The notes: generated from the sequence alone by a model not told the origin. A DNA stretch of 64,000 nucleotides from Lytechinus variegatus (GCF_018143015.1 NC_054748.1:16185356-16249355), one strand, 5' to 3'. Positions 22,837-34,531 are shown, numbered from the stretch's first letter. Numbers and translations are program-made.

Positions 22837-23504
22837 CCATTACACTAATTGCATCTTTAAGTTCAGTAGACTCGGCTCAAGTCAACGTTTCATATTGAAA
22901 TAATCACAGATATCAAATCAATTTTCAGAACATGCAAGATGATAGATAGCATTTTTAAAAAGCATTATTACCCGGCTTCAATCATACATACTTAAAAAAA
23001 AAGCTATAACAGGAGCAATTCAATGACTCTCCAGCTCAAAACCCACAATAAAATGACCAAAAAGAATTTTGCCATTTTCAGTAAGTCTAAAACTGCAGAT
23101 CCTAAGCCTTTAATAATTCATATACTTTAACTATATATATCAATTATAATAATAACAAAACCAAGTACTTCATTGAATTTAGATGTATTTGGTGAGAGAA
23201 TCATAAGGATAGAAAATTTTTGGAAGTTTAGAATCCATTCATGTGTGCATGGTGAATGTGGAAACTCTGTGAAATTTCCAATTAGTGTGAAAAAGTCTCA
23301 AAGAAACTTTTATAGTATCTCTCTTTGTATTCAAAATTTCACAACTTCAAACTTTGACAATCCCGCCCGGTATAAGATGAATGAATACTCTTTTATCTTC
23401 TCACATGATATTTTAAGATCATATCACTATTTAAGCTAATTACACTGAGCCCTACACAGCGACTTGTTAGTTTTACAGGTGGAGGGTGAGATATTTAATA
23501 ATAC
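22837..23504 (-). other. Remainder of intron 1 of the FGFR1OP2/SIKE-like gene
   Basis: AT-rich; no further exon or inverted-ended element was identified. Confidence 0.55.
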
Positions 23505-23642
23505 CTCTTTCATGACTTCAATTTTCTTGTTCAGAGTTGTAGTTTCTTGAATAAGATGATCAGCAGCACTGTCATGTTCTTTCAACCTTTCAACCAGCCT
23601 TCTTGCATCACACAGTACTTGATCAATGGACAATGTCATCAT
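23505..23642 (-). CDS. FGFR1OP2/SIKE1-like: FGFR1OP2/SIKE-family protein, first coding exon
   Basis: On the minus strand the exon begins at about 23650 after TCTTCTAG, has eight untranslated bases, then ATGATG. The upstream ATG at 23642 is taken as start; the second ATG is a possible alternative. It gives 46 codons ending AAAGAG|GTATTA in phase 0: MMTLSIDQVLCDARRLVERL, KEHDSAADHLIQETTTLNKK, IEVMKE. The vertebrate proteins start with the same pattern (short lead, ADAKxLVERLRDHD, LIEQTTALNKRVEAMK). Joined, the three exons encode 250 residues, close to the 253 of human FGFR1OP2. A partial copy of this exon lies at 24481-24592. An acceptor in front of the start implies a non-coding first exon upstream, possibly near 27860-28060. 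Confidence 0.93.
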
Positions 23643-23706
23643 GCTAGGATCTAGAAGATGACACGAGATAATTCGACGTTAAAATTTGCAAAAATTTAAA
23701 ATAGCT

Positions 23707-23978
23707 TTAAAGGTCAAGTCCACCTCAGAAAAATGTTGATTTGAATCAATTGAGAAAAATCAGACAAGCACAATGCTTAAGATTTCATCAAAATCGGATG
23801 TAAAATAAGAAAGTTAGGAAATTTCAAAGTTTCGCATATTTTTAACAAAATAGTTATATGAACGAGCCAGTTACATCCAAATGAGAGTCGATTTTGATGA
23901 AATTTTCAGTGTTATGCTTGTTGAATTTTTCTCTTTTTATTCAAATCAAGTTTTTGTTGGGGTGGACTTGTCCTTTAA
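23707..23978. mobile_element. TTAA MITE (GGTCAAGTCCACC family), internally deleted copy
   Basis: TTAAAGGTCAAGTCCACC and GGTGGACTTGTCCTTTAA bound 272 bp. It jumps from the left arm to the right arm at about 23886, so the middle of the 539-606 bp full copies is missing. Confidence 0.85.
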
Positions 23979-24024
23979 GGGCAGGATAATCGTAGTTACT
24001 TTGCCTTTGTCATTTAGTCAAGTT

Positions 24025-24428
24025 AAGGCCACCGCACACCTTACGACCCGACTGGTCTGCGACTGGCTTGCAACTGAGTGAGGGGAGATGAATCGCAAGG
24101 TAGTCATAAACCTCGACACTGCACACCTTGCGATCCAATCTGCGATTCACGCATGCGCTTTTTGCTTTATGGCATAGCAACTGAGAAAGTGCGCTTACTA
24201 CTGCGCATGCGCGTTGTTTATCATATACGCGTCATGCAACTCTGCTGTCTGATTGGCTGGAAGTTGGATTGAGCTTGCGATCCAGTCATAAGGATTCGAC
24301 ATGCCAAATCCTTACGATTTTCCTTGTGACTTCTCTCTGACCGGTCTGCGATGCTCAAGCTGACAAGAGCTGTGAGCAAGAGCAAGCCAGTCGGGGACCA
24401 GTTGGGTCGGAAGGTGTGCCATGGCCTT
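24025..24428. mobile_element. MITE with AAGGCCACCGCACACCTTAC ends
   Basis: The left end AAGGCCACCGCACACCTTAC and the inverted right end GGAAGGTGTGCCATGGCCTT bound about 404 bp. Inner inverted pieces include GACTGGTCTGCGA and TCGGGGACCAGTTGGG. An end fragment occurs near 14899. Confidence 0.75.
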
Positions 24429-24480
24429 CAGAGGTATGGGCAGAGCCAACACTATGAGGGTCACATATCTGAAGACCCCT

Positions 24481-24592
24481 TAAAAGACTGTCGTGTTCTT
24501 TCAACCTTTCTAAAGGCCTTTTTGCACCACACAGTACTTGATCAATGGAGCTGGAGGAAAATACAAGGCAATACGACATTAAATTCACAGTT
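24481..24592 (-). pseudogene. Partial duplicate of the FGFR1OP2/SIKE first coding exon
   Basis: On the minus strand this encodes SIDQVLCGAKRPLERLKEHD, matching residues 5-24 of the true exon, then loses similarity. It retains flanking intron-like text (compare 24559-24592 with 23652-23693) but lacks the ATGATG start. It lies about 850 bp upstream of the real exon with respect to the gene. It is a truncated duplicate, not a second gene. Confidence 0.8.
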
Positions 24593-24883
24593 CAAAAAAA
24601 CATCATTGTCGTTTTCAGAAGGGTTACATGTACATGCAGATCTACACATCTGGGTCCTGTCTTACAAAGAGTTGCGATTAATCCAATCAACCACAACTAT
24701 GGAAAGCCATCAACATCTAAAATCTATGTTGGTTAAAAAAAAACTCTTATAATTATGATGAATATATACATACATTCATCCTTGTTGATTCAGTGTGCTC
24801 TTCCATAAACAACATTGTGAAAGATTCCTATGGAAAATTATGATATTGATGGATTTCCATACAACAGTAGTTGAGGTTTATCT

Positions 24884-25143
24884 GGGCCCCATCTTAATAC
24901 AAAAAGTTAAGATTGATCTAATCGATCGTGAGTCTATGGAAAGCCATCAGTGCCATAATTTTTCCTAGATTTGTAAAATGTCCTTGGTAATGACAGCAAA
25001 CACATGTATGTAATTGTCAAGAAATCAATGAACTTATGAAAATATATCATATCTAGAAATATTTTTGAACATGTTTTCTTTTAGATTTGGGCATTGCAGG
25101 CTTTCCATAGTTGAGTTTGATCAGATCAATCATAACTCTTTGT
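24884..25143. mobile_element. MITE of the GGGCCCC(A/G)TCTTA family
   Basis: It starts GGGCCCCATCTTAATAC and contains AGTCTATGGAAAGCCATCAG and the inverted GGCTTTCCATAGTT, ending near CAATCATAACTCTTTGTAAG. A better preserved copy is at 37640-37911. The segment at 24700-24720 shares GGAAAGCCATCA, so a further fragment lies just upstream. Confidence 0.65.
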
Positions 25144-25500
25144 AAGTGTGTGTACCTACATTCTGTACTGTACATGTAGTTAGTTTACACCATTCAATCA
25201 CAAATTTTGACATGAAAACCAAGATCCCTTAGATTAACATAGGCCTGACTGTGTAAAATTGAAGTCAGTTTGGTCTTTGCATGAATTCCGATTCTGGAAG
25301 TCTTCCAATATTGGAAGTCTCAGGCTGCTGAGTTTGGTAGAGTAATAATAGGATTCACACTTTCAGAATTAGATTTGTCTAATTAATGCTAAATTCCTTA
25401 CATGTATGCACTAGTATTCAACCGGGCAGTATTCATCCCATTTGGAGAACTTCCACAAATATTCAAAAATAGGGAACTTATCTTACTTTCACATCTTTCA
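25144..25500. other. Intergenic, nothing recognised
   Basis: AT-rich; no exon or element ends were seen. Confidence 0.5.
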
Positions 25501-26215
25501 CGAGAGGATAAAGACAGTTTACTAGTGAAATTTATTTCATCAAAATCATCACTGACGAAATAAATCTCATTGACAATCTCTCTTTTTATCTACTCTTCAA
25601 AATGGGAACCAGCTATGAAATTCTCCTGAATTGTTCTGGTTCCCATTTTCACAAGTAGAAGACAGTTTTAGTGAGATTTATTTTACTAGTGAAATTTATT
25701 TCATCAAAATCATCACTGACGAAATAAATCTCATTGACAATCTCTCTTTTTTTTATCTACTCTTCAAAATGGGAACCAGCTATGAAATTCTCCTGAATTG
25801 TTCTGGTTCCCATTTTCACAAGTAGAGAGACAGTTTTAGTGAGATTTATTTCATCAGAGAATCATCACTAACAAAATAAATCTCTTTAGCAATCTATCTA
25901 CATTTCAAAATGGGAACCAGCTATGAATCCTGAATTGTAGCTGGTTCCCATTTTCACAAGTAGATAAAGACAGTTTGTTAGAGAGATTTATTTCGTCATC
26001 TGAGAATCATCACTTACAAAATGAATCTCATTAGCAATCTGTCTTTATATCTACTCTTCAAAATGGGAACCACCCACCTAAGAAAATTTTCCTGAATTAT
26101 ATTTCATACATGCTGGTTCCCATTTTCAAGAGTAGATAAAGACAATTTACTAAATAATTCATTTCGTCAGAATCATCACTGATCAATCTAATCTACTTTT
26201 CAAAATGGGAACCAG
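25500..26215. repeat. Tandem units built of two nested hairpins (AAAATGGGAACCAG)
   Basis: Units of about 140-170 bp carry AAAATGGGAACCAGCTATGA followed, 20-30 bp later, by the inverted CTGGTTCCCATTTT, then AAATTTATTTCATCA with a facing GAAATAAATCTCATTG. The AAAATGGGAACCAG arm starts near 25600, 25767, 25905, 26061 and 26202. It is non-coding. Confidence 0.8.
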
Positions 26216-26514
26216 CATAATTATATCATGGATTCTCAGATAGCTGATTTGGTGATGTAATCAAAAGGACAAGTTATTGAGTTTTCATAACTTGATCTAG
26301 TTGTTTCAGATATCGTTTTGAGTGTTGATCTTGTAATGAGAGATGCATGCGTGTGATGCTGTGATGTTTCATCTCATTTTTAAGTTTGACCATGTTTTGC
26401 TTTGGAATTTCATTCATTTCTAAAAATTATAGTTTTCTAACGATTGCTAAAAATAAATATTTTTAAAACACCCAAAATATCATTAAGATTTTGTTAGATG
26501 ATCAGATTTTTTTG

Positions 26515-27300
26515 TTTGCTTGAAGTTTGAACTTTTTTCCTCTTTCTTTCATTTTATTTTCTTTTTCCTATCCTTCTTTCATCATCTTTCTATCCTTCCT
26601 GCTTACTTTTTTTTGTTCTTTCTATCTTTCCTATATCTTTCTTTCCTTATCCTTTCTCTCTGTTCTTTTTCTTTCTTCCCTTCTTTCTCTTACCATACTT
26701 TCCTTCTTTATTAAATTTTATTTCCTTCATTCTTTCTTTCCTTAAACTTTTGCTTCCTTCTTTCTTCTGCTCCTTTTTCTTTTCGTTCTTTCTCTCCTTC
26801 CATTATTGTCAATCTTTTTTCATTCTCTCCTCAGGACTTCATTCTTTCCTCCCTCTCTTTCATCCAAGGTTTCACTCTTTATTTTTTTTCCTTTTCCTTT
26901 GAATTCTTTTCCCTTATTGTTTCTTTCCCTTCCTGTTTTTCTTTGTTTCTTTCAAAGAATGAAACATTTTTCTTTCCTTCATTCTTTTTTTCTTCCTCCT
27001 TTTTTCTTACTTTCTCTTTTTCCTTTCTCCCTTTTTTTCTTTCACACATTAAATCGTCTTCCCTTCCTTTCTCTGTTATTCATTTCAAAGAATGATGAGA
27101 AACTTTTTTCTTTCTTTTAATCTTTCTTTCTTTTACTTTCTTTTTTATTTTATTTTCCCCTTCATTTTTTGTTTTTGTTTTTTTTGCTCTCAATTCATCT
27201 CTTTTCTGTCCTCTTTCCTTTCTCTCGTTCATTCTTATGTTAACCCTCCCTTCCTTTTCTTTACAATTTTTTTGGTTTTTTTGTGTAGCCTTCTTTGTTG
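26515..27300. repeat. Long pyrimidine tract (CTTT/CCTT-rich)
   Basis: Nearly 800 bp in which the plus strand is almost entirely C and T, mostly CTTTCTTTCC-type words. All frames through it are low complexity. Confidence 0.9.
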
Positions 27301-27639
27301 ATTCTTTTATTAACATGACTAATGTTCAACCTGGCTCTGTCGATCCGCTCGTGCATCGTGCTTGTCGATTGTCCCATTTGTGAAATCTGCTGTGGTGGTC
27401 ACCCTGGCTGCCGGCTGGGAAGCACTTCCAAGGCAACTGGTTCCCAATTTCATTTTCAGGAAAAAATAATGCCGTGAAATTCCTGCACTCAGGCTCAGCT
27501 CAGTGCTTACTGCACAGAAGTCTTACCATACAAAATTGTTTTTGTACGCAGGAATAGGCCTATATGCGCATCCAGAATAGTATCCGGTAATAAAATAATA
27601 GTTAATAAGTGACTATACATGCGATGTGCCTCCGCCCCT

Positions 27640-28060
27640 CCGCCCAATTCCCCTCATTCGATACCGGTGAAAAGGTGTCTCGACCCGCGAGGCGCGGCGT
27701 CCGCCGGTACTACTACCGGTACGGACTACTAGCGTAGGCAGGCTGTAGCTGTCGTCACCCGATTAGCAATATGTATTACAGATTTGGGAATATACAAGTG
27801 AACAAGATGTCAATGAAATTTATTTAGAAAAAACCGAGAGATACTCACAATTCTTTTACCTGCTTTGGGAAAAAGAAAAGAAAGGCATAAAATGCAAACG
27901 AATTCTGTCACTTCCGACTTCAATTTTGGCTAATCTCACTAGCATGCATTTCACCGGAGATGGCGCTATTCGTGAATTCGCGGTGTGTGTTCCTCTCGAG
28001 TTGAAGACTAGTGAGCTTGTGCGAGTGTCTGGGGAGAGAGATGAGGGGGGGGGGGGGAGG
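27640..28060 (-). promoter_or_regulatory. CpG-richer block; candidate promoter and 5' UTR exon of the FGFR1OP2/SIKE-like gene
   Basis: This block is clearly richer in CG dinucleotides than its surroundings (for example CCGCGAGGCGCGGCGTCC at about 27694, and CGTGAATTCGCGG near 27970). It holds ETS-like ACTTCCG at 27912 and a YY1-like GATGGCGC at 27959. On the minus strand a donor AAAGCAG|GTAAAAG lies at 27860. The first coding exon of the gene has an acceptor in front of its start, so a non-coding exon upstream is expected. The assignment is inference. Confidence 0.35.
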
Positions 28061-28595
28061 GGGTATGGGGGTCTAAGTGACCATTAAAATAATCTTTTAT
28101 CTTTTTTTCCTATTCATGTACAATTATTATGTTCAAAAGAGATTATTTTTATTCTATTCAAGGAAAAAATAATCTTTTACAAAGTATGTGTTTTTTTTGG
28201 TCTATTGATATAGGTTTTTCCCCTCTGCTTTGACATTGTTATAGAAGAGAAACTTGGCAGTTTAACTTCATTTGTAATCATTTTAAGAATATTTGTAATC
28301 TCATTGATATTGATATATTCATTTGTTTGATTGTTTATTTATTGTATACGTGCAAAGAATATTTATATGAACTGTGATTGTAAACTTATTGATTTGAAAG
28401 AGGAAGAAAATAAAATATTATTCATAACAAAAAAAGTTCCTGTTATTCAGGAACACTAAATCACGGCGCGACATCGTCATGGTTCCGTGGCCGAGCTCGT
28501 TGCGTTCCATCCATCATGAAGTCGGTCTGCCATTCGATACCAAGAAGGGATGCCTGTAGCCAACTTGATTCATTTACATTGCTCTATAAAGAGTC
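28061..28595. other. Sequence resembling a retroelement 3' tail, otherwise nothing recognised
   Basis: A G-run at about 28045-28063 is followed by AT-rich sequence ending AATAAAATATTATTCATAAC near 28410-28430, in the style of a retroposon 3' tail. Family not recognised. Confidence 0.3.
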
Positions 28596-28830
28596 AACCA
28601 ACCAATAAATCCGCAATCAACCAACAAACTGACAAACAAGGAAATCAACCAACTAACCAATCAACCAACTGACAAATCAATCAATCAAATAATCAACCAA
28701 CCAATCAATATATCAATCAATCAACCAACAAACCAATCAATCCATCCACTCATCTATCAATCAAACAACCAACCAACCAATCAATTAACGATCATTCAAT
28801 CTAATATCAATCAATCAGTTTTCACTTTTT
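28596..28830. repeat. CAAT-rich low-complexity repeat (AATCAACCAACC)
   Basis: Irregular tandem words AACCAATCAATCAACC over about 230 bp. Confidence 0.85.
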
Positions 28831-29637
28831 GGTTAGGAAGCTCATAAAAAAACATATACTTCTTTAAAACAGTCAATTAAAATCGACTAAAAAGCTTTTA
28901 ATTAGAGATGCATTCCCTTTTCTCTCTAAATAAAGTACCTTGAATACAAAATCCATAAAAGTGCACTGACCGCAATTCATTATTTTCATGAGCAATATAC
29001 TACAAGGTAAGAATACTCATTGTAACAACAATCAATAATAATGAAAGTACTACAAATAGAAATAATAAAGAGTAATAATGATAATGATAATTAATGTTAT
29101 AATTACAGTAATGTTATATTGATGATAATCATAATAATAATATCAATGACTATCATATCACCATCATCATTTATAATACTAGAAAAGAGAAATAAACAAA
29201 ACATTTAAAACAGTTTAGAAGTACTCATTCATTATGTATTTCATTTTGTAATTTCTAATTCTTAACTTTAGGTATTTTTTATGTTACTAAAGATTACTTA
29301 ACGAGTTCAGCTCAAAACAGATCCCTTTTTAATTCAATTTATCACAAATTTAGTTGCCCAGCTTATATACCCCCCCCAAAAAAAATCAATTAAATAAAAT
29401 AAATACAAAATAAGAAAAGGAAAATACACTAAGTACTTAATGCAAGGCTTACAAAATGCACCTTTCTGGCAAGTTAGTAAGAAACATTCTAATATTATGC
29501 AAAATAAATAAGACTTAAGAACAGAACTTGAAAAGACGAAACTAGTGCACAAACATGTACTGAAAATAATAAACAGACATCGCAGGCAGAGTTGATAAAC
29601 ACTTAAAAAGTAAAAATATGATACGTTAGCAAATCCA
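28831..29637. other. Intergenic AT-rich sequence with ATAATAATG runs
   Basis: Low-complexity trinucleotide-like runs at about 29060-29170. Nothing coding is recognised. Confidence 0.5.
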
Positions 29638-29762
29638 GGGCTCCGTAACACAAAGATTCACGATTACTCTTACTCATGATTTCACGATTCTGTAGTCAAT
29701 GAAATCAATAGTAAAAAAAAAATGTTCTATGATGATTGCTAAAGCTTTGTGTTACGGGTCCC
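29638..29762. mobile_element. Short MITE with GGGCTCCGTAACACAAAG ends
   Basis: GGGCTCCGTAACACAAAG at the left and CTTTGTGTTACGGGTCCC at the right are inverted with few mismatches; total 125 bp. Confidence 0.8.
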
Positions 29763-30821
29763 AGGAGAGAATAGCATAGGCCTACTTTGTGCCAAAAAAG
29801 GAGAAAGATTATCAAAAAAGAGAGGAAAAAAATTAGTGGCAGATACAAGTAAATATGTGCAGCATAAATGGATATTGGATAAAAAAGGTTAAAGCCTATC
29901 TGGAAATTAGTCAAAATTAAATATTGGGCTGTATGGCAAGTAGACCAAGTAGATCAATTAGACCAACTGGTTGTAGACCAACTGAGATTACACCAAGTTG
30001 GATCCGACCAAAGGGAAAGTTAAATAGAGCTGGCGTAGACTCAGTTGAAAATTACTGTTCTGTCTGCCATATTGGGGAATTTTATCAATATGAACACAAA
30101 CTGCAGATTTTATGTCCATGATAAGATTGCAATATTTTTAGCCTACCGTTGACATGGTAACTGAAAAATATCATTCGTTAGCTCCTTATAAAGAAAAAAA
30201 AATACAAGCGGTGCAAGAATTACATCTGGTGCAGTCACATTTTGCCCACGATCGATAGCCATACGACGAGTCGAAAACGGCCATCTTTACCATTTTTCAA
30301 CCAGCTGCATGCATATGGTTCATATAGAAATCTGCAAAACAACTGTTTTCTACTCATCATGCAGACATCAGAGGAAATGTGACTGCAGCAGTAATGAGCT
30401 ATAAATAGAACTTCTATACCATTGAAATCAATGACATGATCAACATATTAAATATCTACAGAATCACATTTCATTGTAGAGAAAAATCAGTACTATATAT
30501 TATCAGCTTTCCACTACGAAAATACGTATAAAATATAAATATTTTACCTTCTTTATGCTGGTACTGCAGATTTAGTACAAATGTTGTCAAATATATACAT
30601 AATGAGATACCCAGCTTTAAAACTAAGATTTTTATAAAAACAGATGGAATATATACAGCCCTTTTCTCTGAAGAAGACATACTTTGGAAAGACATTTTTT
30701 TTTGGAATACATTAAGAGAAATGGAATACATAATATATCTGGTAAGAAAACAGATTTTTCTTTAAAACAATAAGGCATGTTTGATCATCAAGTTCCATGG
30801 CATTTGTTCTGTGACAATAAC
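29763..30821. other. Intergenic, no gene recognised
   Basis: A short TAGACCAA cluster at about 29935-30010 relates to the repeats at 11640 and 20440. The rest is AT-rich, without splice-bounded frames. Confidence 0.5.
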
Positions 30822-31189
30822 ATTGGTTTGATTTTTAAAAAATCTGACCTAGAAGGTCACACTTGTCACCTGTGTCTGTGATATGTTACAAAAATGAAGC
30901 CCAGACAAAATTGCATTCGAAAATAATTATTTAGTGCTTCAAAAATTGAAATATAAAGTGACCGGAAACACCATCTTAATTTCATCCCATACACTTATGT
31001 GTACTATTTAGGTGTCTATAAGACGCCTATTTACAAAATCGGGGTTTGCCTTGTAGTTTTAGCTTTTCATTCTCAGTAATGGTTGTTTTCAGGGTTTATT
31101 CGTTCTAATACATGCACTTGTACACATGTTTCATCTTGGTTTGAGAATTTTTTAAATCGGCTGCTCACAAAGTTAAATAATACCTTTAA
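30822..31189 (+). repeat. Interspersed repeat, copy 1 of a 370-bp direct pair
   Basis: Nearly the same sequence recurs at 62606-62974 in the same orientation (for example GAAATATAAAGTGACCGGAA, AAAATCGGGGTTTGCCTTGT). It includes a small hairpin around TAGGTGTCTATAAGACGCCTA. Family not recognised. Confidence 0.85.
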
Positions 31190-31205
31190 GCTAAACATAA
31201 AACCT

Positions 31206-31497
31206 GGGCCCAATTTCATAAAAAGTTGCTATGATAGCAACTCTTGCTGGAATGTCAACTTTCATTTGAAGAGCCAATCAGGATGCAGAATTATCACCGT
31301 TGTCATGGTAGTTGACATCCTAGCAAGAGTTGCGATCATTTCAACTTTTAGTGAAATGGATCCCAGATAGCAACTCTTGCTGGAATGTCAACTTTCGTTT
31401 GAACAGCCAATCAGGAAGTGAAAGTTTCACAGTTGTCATGGTAACTGATATCCCAGCGAGAGTTGCGATCATATCAACTATTTATCAAATGGGGCCC
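31206..31497. mobile_element. MITE with GGGCCC ends and AGTTG arms, internally duplicated
   Basis: GGGCCCAATTTCATAAA and ATTTATCAAATGGGGCCC bound it. The body occurs twice (31235-31345 and 31367-31475), each with GCAACTCTTGCTGGAATGTC and the inverted AGCAAGAGTTGCGATCAT or AGCGAGAGTTGCGATCAT. This looks like an internal tandem duplication. Confidence 0.75.
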
Positions 31498-31539
31498 TGA
31501 TCTTCGAACCAAAACTGTGTCACAACCCTAACCCTCTCC

Positions 31540-32204
31540 TTAACCCTATCTAGCCGGGATATTTTGGGAGTTCATATGGCCGGGGGGGGGGGCCTCCCAG
31601 GCCCCCTCTTAAGATCTCGGCCGTCGACTGCGCGATCGCGCTGAAAATTGGCACGCGGGTTGCCTGGGACATAATCTACAAGATTGTAATTTATTTCATG
31701 CGTATCGCTATTAAGTGATTATGCTAATTTATGTGTAATTAGTATGCGAAATCATACTTTTCCTCTAACTCCCTAAATAAATATCCAAATGTACTAATTT
31801 TTAGCATAGAAACTCTTTGTGGTGTTCTTAGCAAGTGTAAATGAAAAAAAATGCGATATCAAATCATTTTCTTATGTATTATATTGTTTTTTGCAATTTC
31901 TTCTGTTTGTCTTCGTTTTTCTGACCTTTCGTTTTTCATTGTTTTTTAAATGAAAATTGTTGGGGACTCTTCTATGATCTTAAAAAGCATAAAATAAGAA
32001 CATTTAGACCAGCAAAACTAAAAATAATCATACATTTATGAATTTTGGTTGAAAACACAATTTGCATTGACTTTGTACACGAAATCACGTTTTTGAGCAA
32101 TTTTGAGTCTGACATGCACTTACATAATGTTGCGTAATTTCGGAACGTCTCAAAAGTTGCGCAAGACTTGAAAGTAAAAAGTCAGCGAGCGGCGTGGTAA
32201 AAAA
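31540..32204. mobile_element. TTAA element (CCCTATCTAG family), right end cut by a SINE
   Basis: It begins TTAACCCTATCTAGCC followed by TTTTGGGAGTTCATATGG and a G-run, as at 52780. It runs in parallel with that copy to about 32200, where the SINE at 32206 begins and the right end is missing. Confidence 0.8.
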
Positions 32205-32205
32205 A

Positions 32206-32470
32206 CATGGGGTGTGTGGCCCAGTGGATAAGGCTCAGGGACTTTGAAACTGAGGATCATGACTTCAAATCCCAGCCATGGTGTAGTTTCCTTCCGCAAG
32301 AAATTCATCCACATTGTGCTGCACTCAACCCAGGTGAGGCGAATGGGTACCTGACGGGAATTTATTCCTTGAAATGCGTGTGCCCTGTAATCTTAGTAAT
32401 TAGCACAGAGAGACATTATTCATAATGTGATATGCGCTATGCAAGAACTGTATGTTATTATTACTTATTT
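32206..32470 (+). mobile_element. tRNA-derived SINE, GTGGCCCAGTGGATAAGG type
   Basis: The head has an A-box-like GTGGCCCAGTGGATAAGG and a B-box-like ACTTCAAATCCCAGCC; the body has CACATTGTGCTGCACTCAAC. The copy at 35402 is the same family. The tail ends in TTATTATTA. Confidence 0.8.
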
Positions 32471-32504
32471 AATTGTGAGCTCAGGCGATAAAGTATTCCA
32501 CTCA

Positions 32505-33110
32505 TTAAAGGTCAAGTCCACCTCAGATAAAGTTTGATTTGAATCAAGAGAGAAAAATCAGACAAGCGCAATGCTAAAAATTTCATCAAAATCAGATGTG
32601 AAATAAGAAAGTTATGACATTTCAAAATTTCGCTTATTTTCAACAAAATAGTTATATGAATGAGCCAGTTACATCCAAATGAGAGAGTCGATGATGTCAC
32701 TCACTATTTCTTTTGTTTTTTATTGTTTGAATTATACAATATTTGAATTTTTACGAATTTGACAATTAGGACCTCCTTGCCTGAAGCACAAAATGTTAAA
32801 ATAATGGAATACCACGTGTTCAGAAGGAATGAAACTTCATTTCACATGACAATGACGAGAAAATAAAAATATTTCATATTTCATATAATAAAATACAAAA
32901 GAAATAGTGAGTGAGTGATGTCATCAACTCTCTCATTTGAATGTAACTGGCTCGTTCATATAACTATTTTGTTGAAAATAAGCAAAAATTTAAAATGCCA
33001 TAACTTTCTTATTTTACATCCGATTATGATGAAATTTTCAGTGTTATGGTTTTTGAATTTTTCTCTTTTTATTCAAATCAAGTTTTTGTTGGGGTGGACT
33101 TGTCCTTTAA
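32505..33110. mobile_element. TTAA-flanked MITE (GGTCAAGTCCACC family), long copy
   Basis: Ends TTAAAGGTCAAGTCCACC and GGTGGACTTGTCCTTTAA, 606 bp, with long inverted arms. It is longer than the copy at 5031 through central insertions. Confidence 0.85.
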
Positions 33111-34006
33111 AGTTAGTTTCTCTGGACTCTCCAAACATTGGAGCATCATTGCCTATAATGAACCCTCAGCATGAAGGAGTGTATTTTGTGGTGGGGTTCA
33201 CTACAACTGTCTACTTATTTTTAAGTCCACAGTTATTTCAAATGCAAATTCTGCATTCTTTGGTAGCTTAAAACTCAATTTTTGTGTTCTTCAGCATTAT
33301 GTACAATAAATATATTACAAAGGCACTTGTAAAATGTGAAAACTTTACAAACACTGATTTTTCCATAATACATCAGTTCGAACACTGCAGTATGACGATA
33401 AAGCTTCTGAACGCAAGCCAATTAACACTGCAAACGGGATTGATCAGTAGTTTTTCCACCGATTCATGGTTGTGTTTTCTTGGATTTGCTTTCATTTCAT
33501 TATTTTTTTATAGTATTTCATCAGAATTCAACGCCATTAGTCTGAATACTTATCCACATTTTCCACAAAAAATTGTCAAGGCATTTAAATTGAATTCTAA
33601 TTGCATAGATTATCTTCCTTGCTACCGTCATAAAAAAAATCAGAATAACATCTACATTTATCTCTAGAAGAAAGCAATATTTTTACAATGACAACTCCCA
33701 TATGATTTTGTTAAAATTCCCCTCATACCTGATTCAAAGTGCATGCATAAAATCGTGATTTGTGTAATATATACATGTTATGTGTGCAAATAAAAATGAT
33801 GTCATGTGTGAGAATCAAAATAAATTATAGTTCGGTGCCACAATCCGGCTTAAAAAACATACAGTACATGTATTCATTTACATGTTTTTATAATTGCTGG
33901 ATAAGAGAACTTTCTTATTTTACAATTAAAAGAGTTCCTTTTTCATGAAAGTTGAGTAAGTTTGTTGGGTCAAACAATTCAATAAACCACTATTGTCAAT
34001 CTCTAT
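33111..34006. other. Intergenic sequence downstream of the tetraspanin gene
   Basis: No exon was recognised. The open frame at 33284-33667 has no family signature and is AT-rich. A passage near 33160-33240 is loosely similar to 44845-45060. Confidence 0.45.
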
Positions 34007-34429
34007 GGCCCGAATTCACAAAGGTGGTTTTTAAAACCCACTGTTGAATCCATGGTTTATGTAGATTTCCTGTTATATAAATTACGCTTAATTTAGCGCG
34101 TATCGGGTGCGTGTATAAAAATTCTAATGCTGAAGCACGCTTTTGATTGACGCCTGTTACCATGATTAGATACGCTATTTTATTCATGAGTACACTGTTT
34201 GATGAGTGGACTCATGAATAAAAACAGTGGACTCATGAAAAAAATAGCGTGGATAACCACGGCAACAGGCATCAATTTGGCGCCCTGTGACAAAAGCGTG
34301 CATCAGCATTGGACATTTTTTTATATACGCGCCCGTTACGCGCTAAATTAAGCGTAATATATACAGGAAATCTGCATAAACCATGAACTAAACCTTGGGT
34401 TTACAAAACCACCTTTGTGAATTCGGGCC
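34007..34429. mobile_element. MITE with GGCCCGAATTCACAAAGGTG ends
   Basis: GGCCCGAATTCACAAAGGTG and the inverted CACCTTTGTGAATTCGGGCC are perfect over 20 bp and flanked by TAT on both sides, a possible 3-bp target duplication. The inner arms pair too (GCGCGTATCGGGTGCG with CGCGCCCGTTACGCGC). Confidence 0.85.
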
Positions 34430-34531
34430 TATGACTTTATTGAGATACTTTGTTATATCAGCATCAAGTATCTGTGGGTGCATGGTTAGCTGTGATGAGA
34501 TCTGGGGATCATTTCATAAAGCTGGTTGTAA

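Noticed and set aside
26520..27316. Phe/Leu/Ser-rich and Lys/Glu-rich open frames
   Set aside because: They arise from the pyrimidine tract; low complexity and no conserved pattern.
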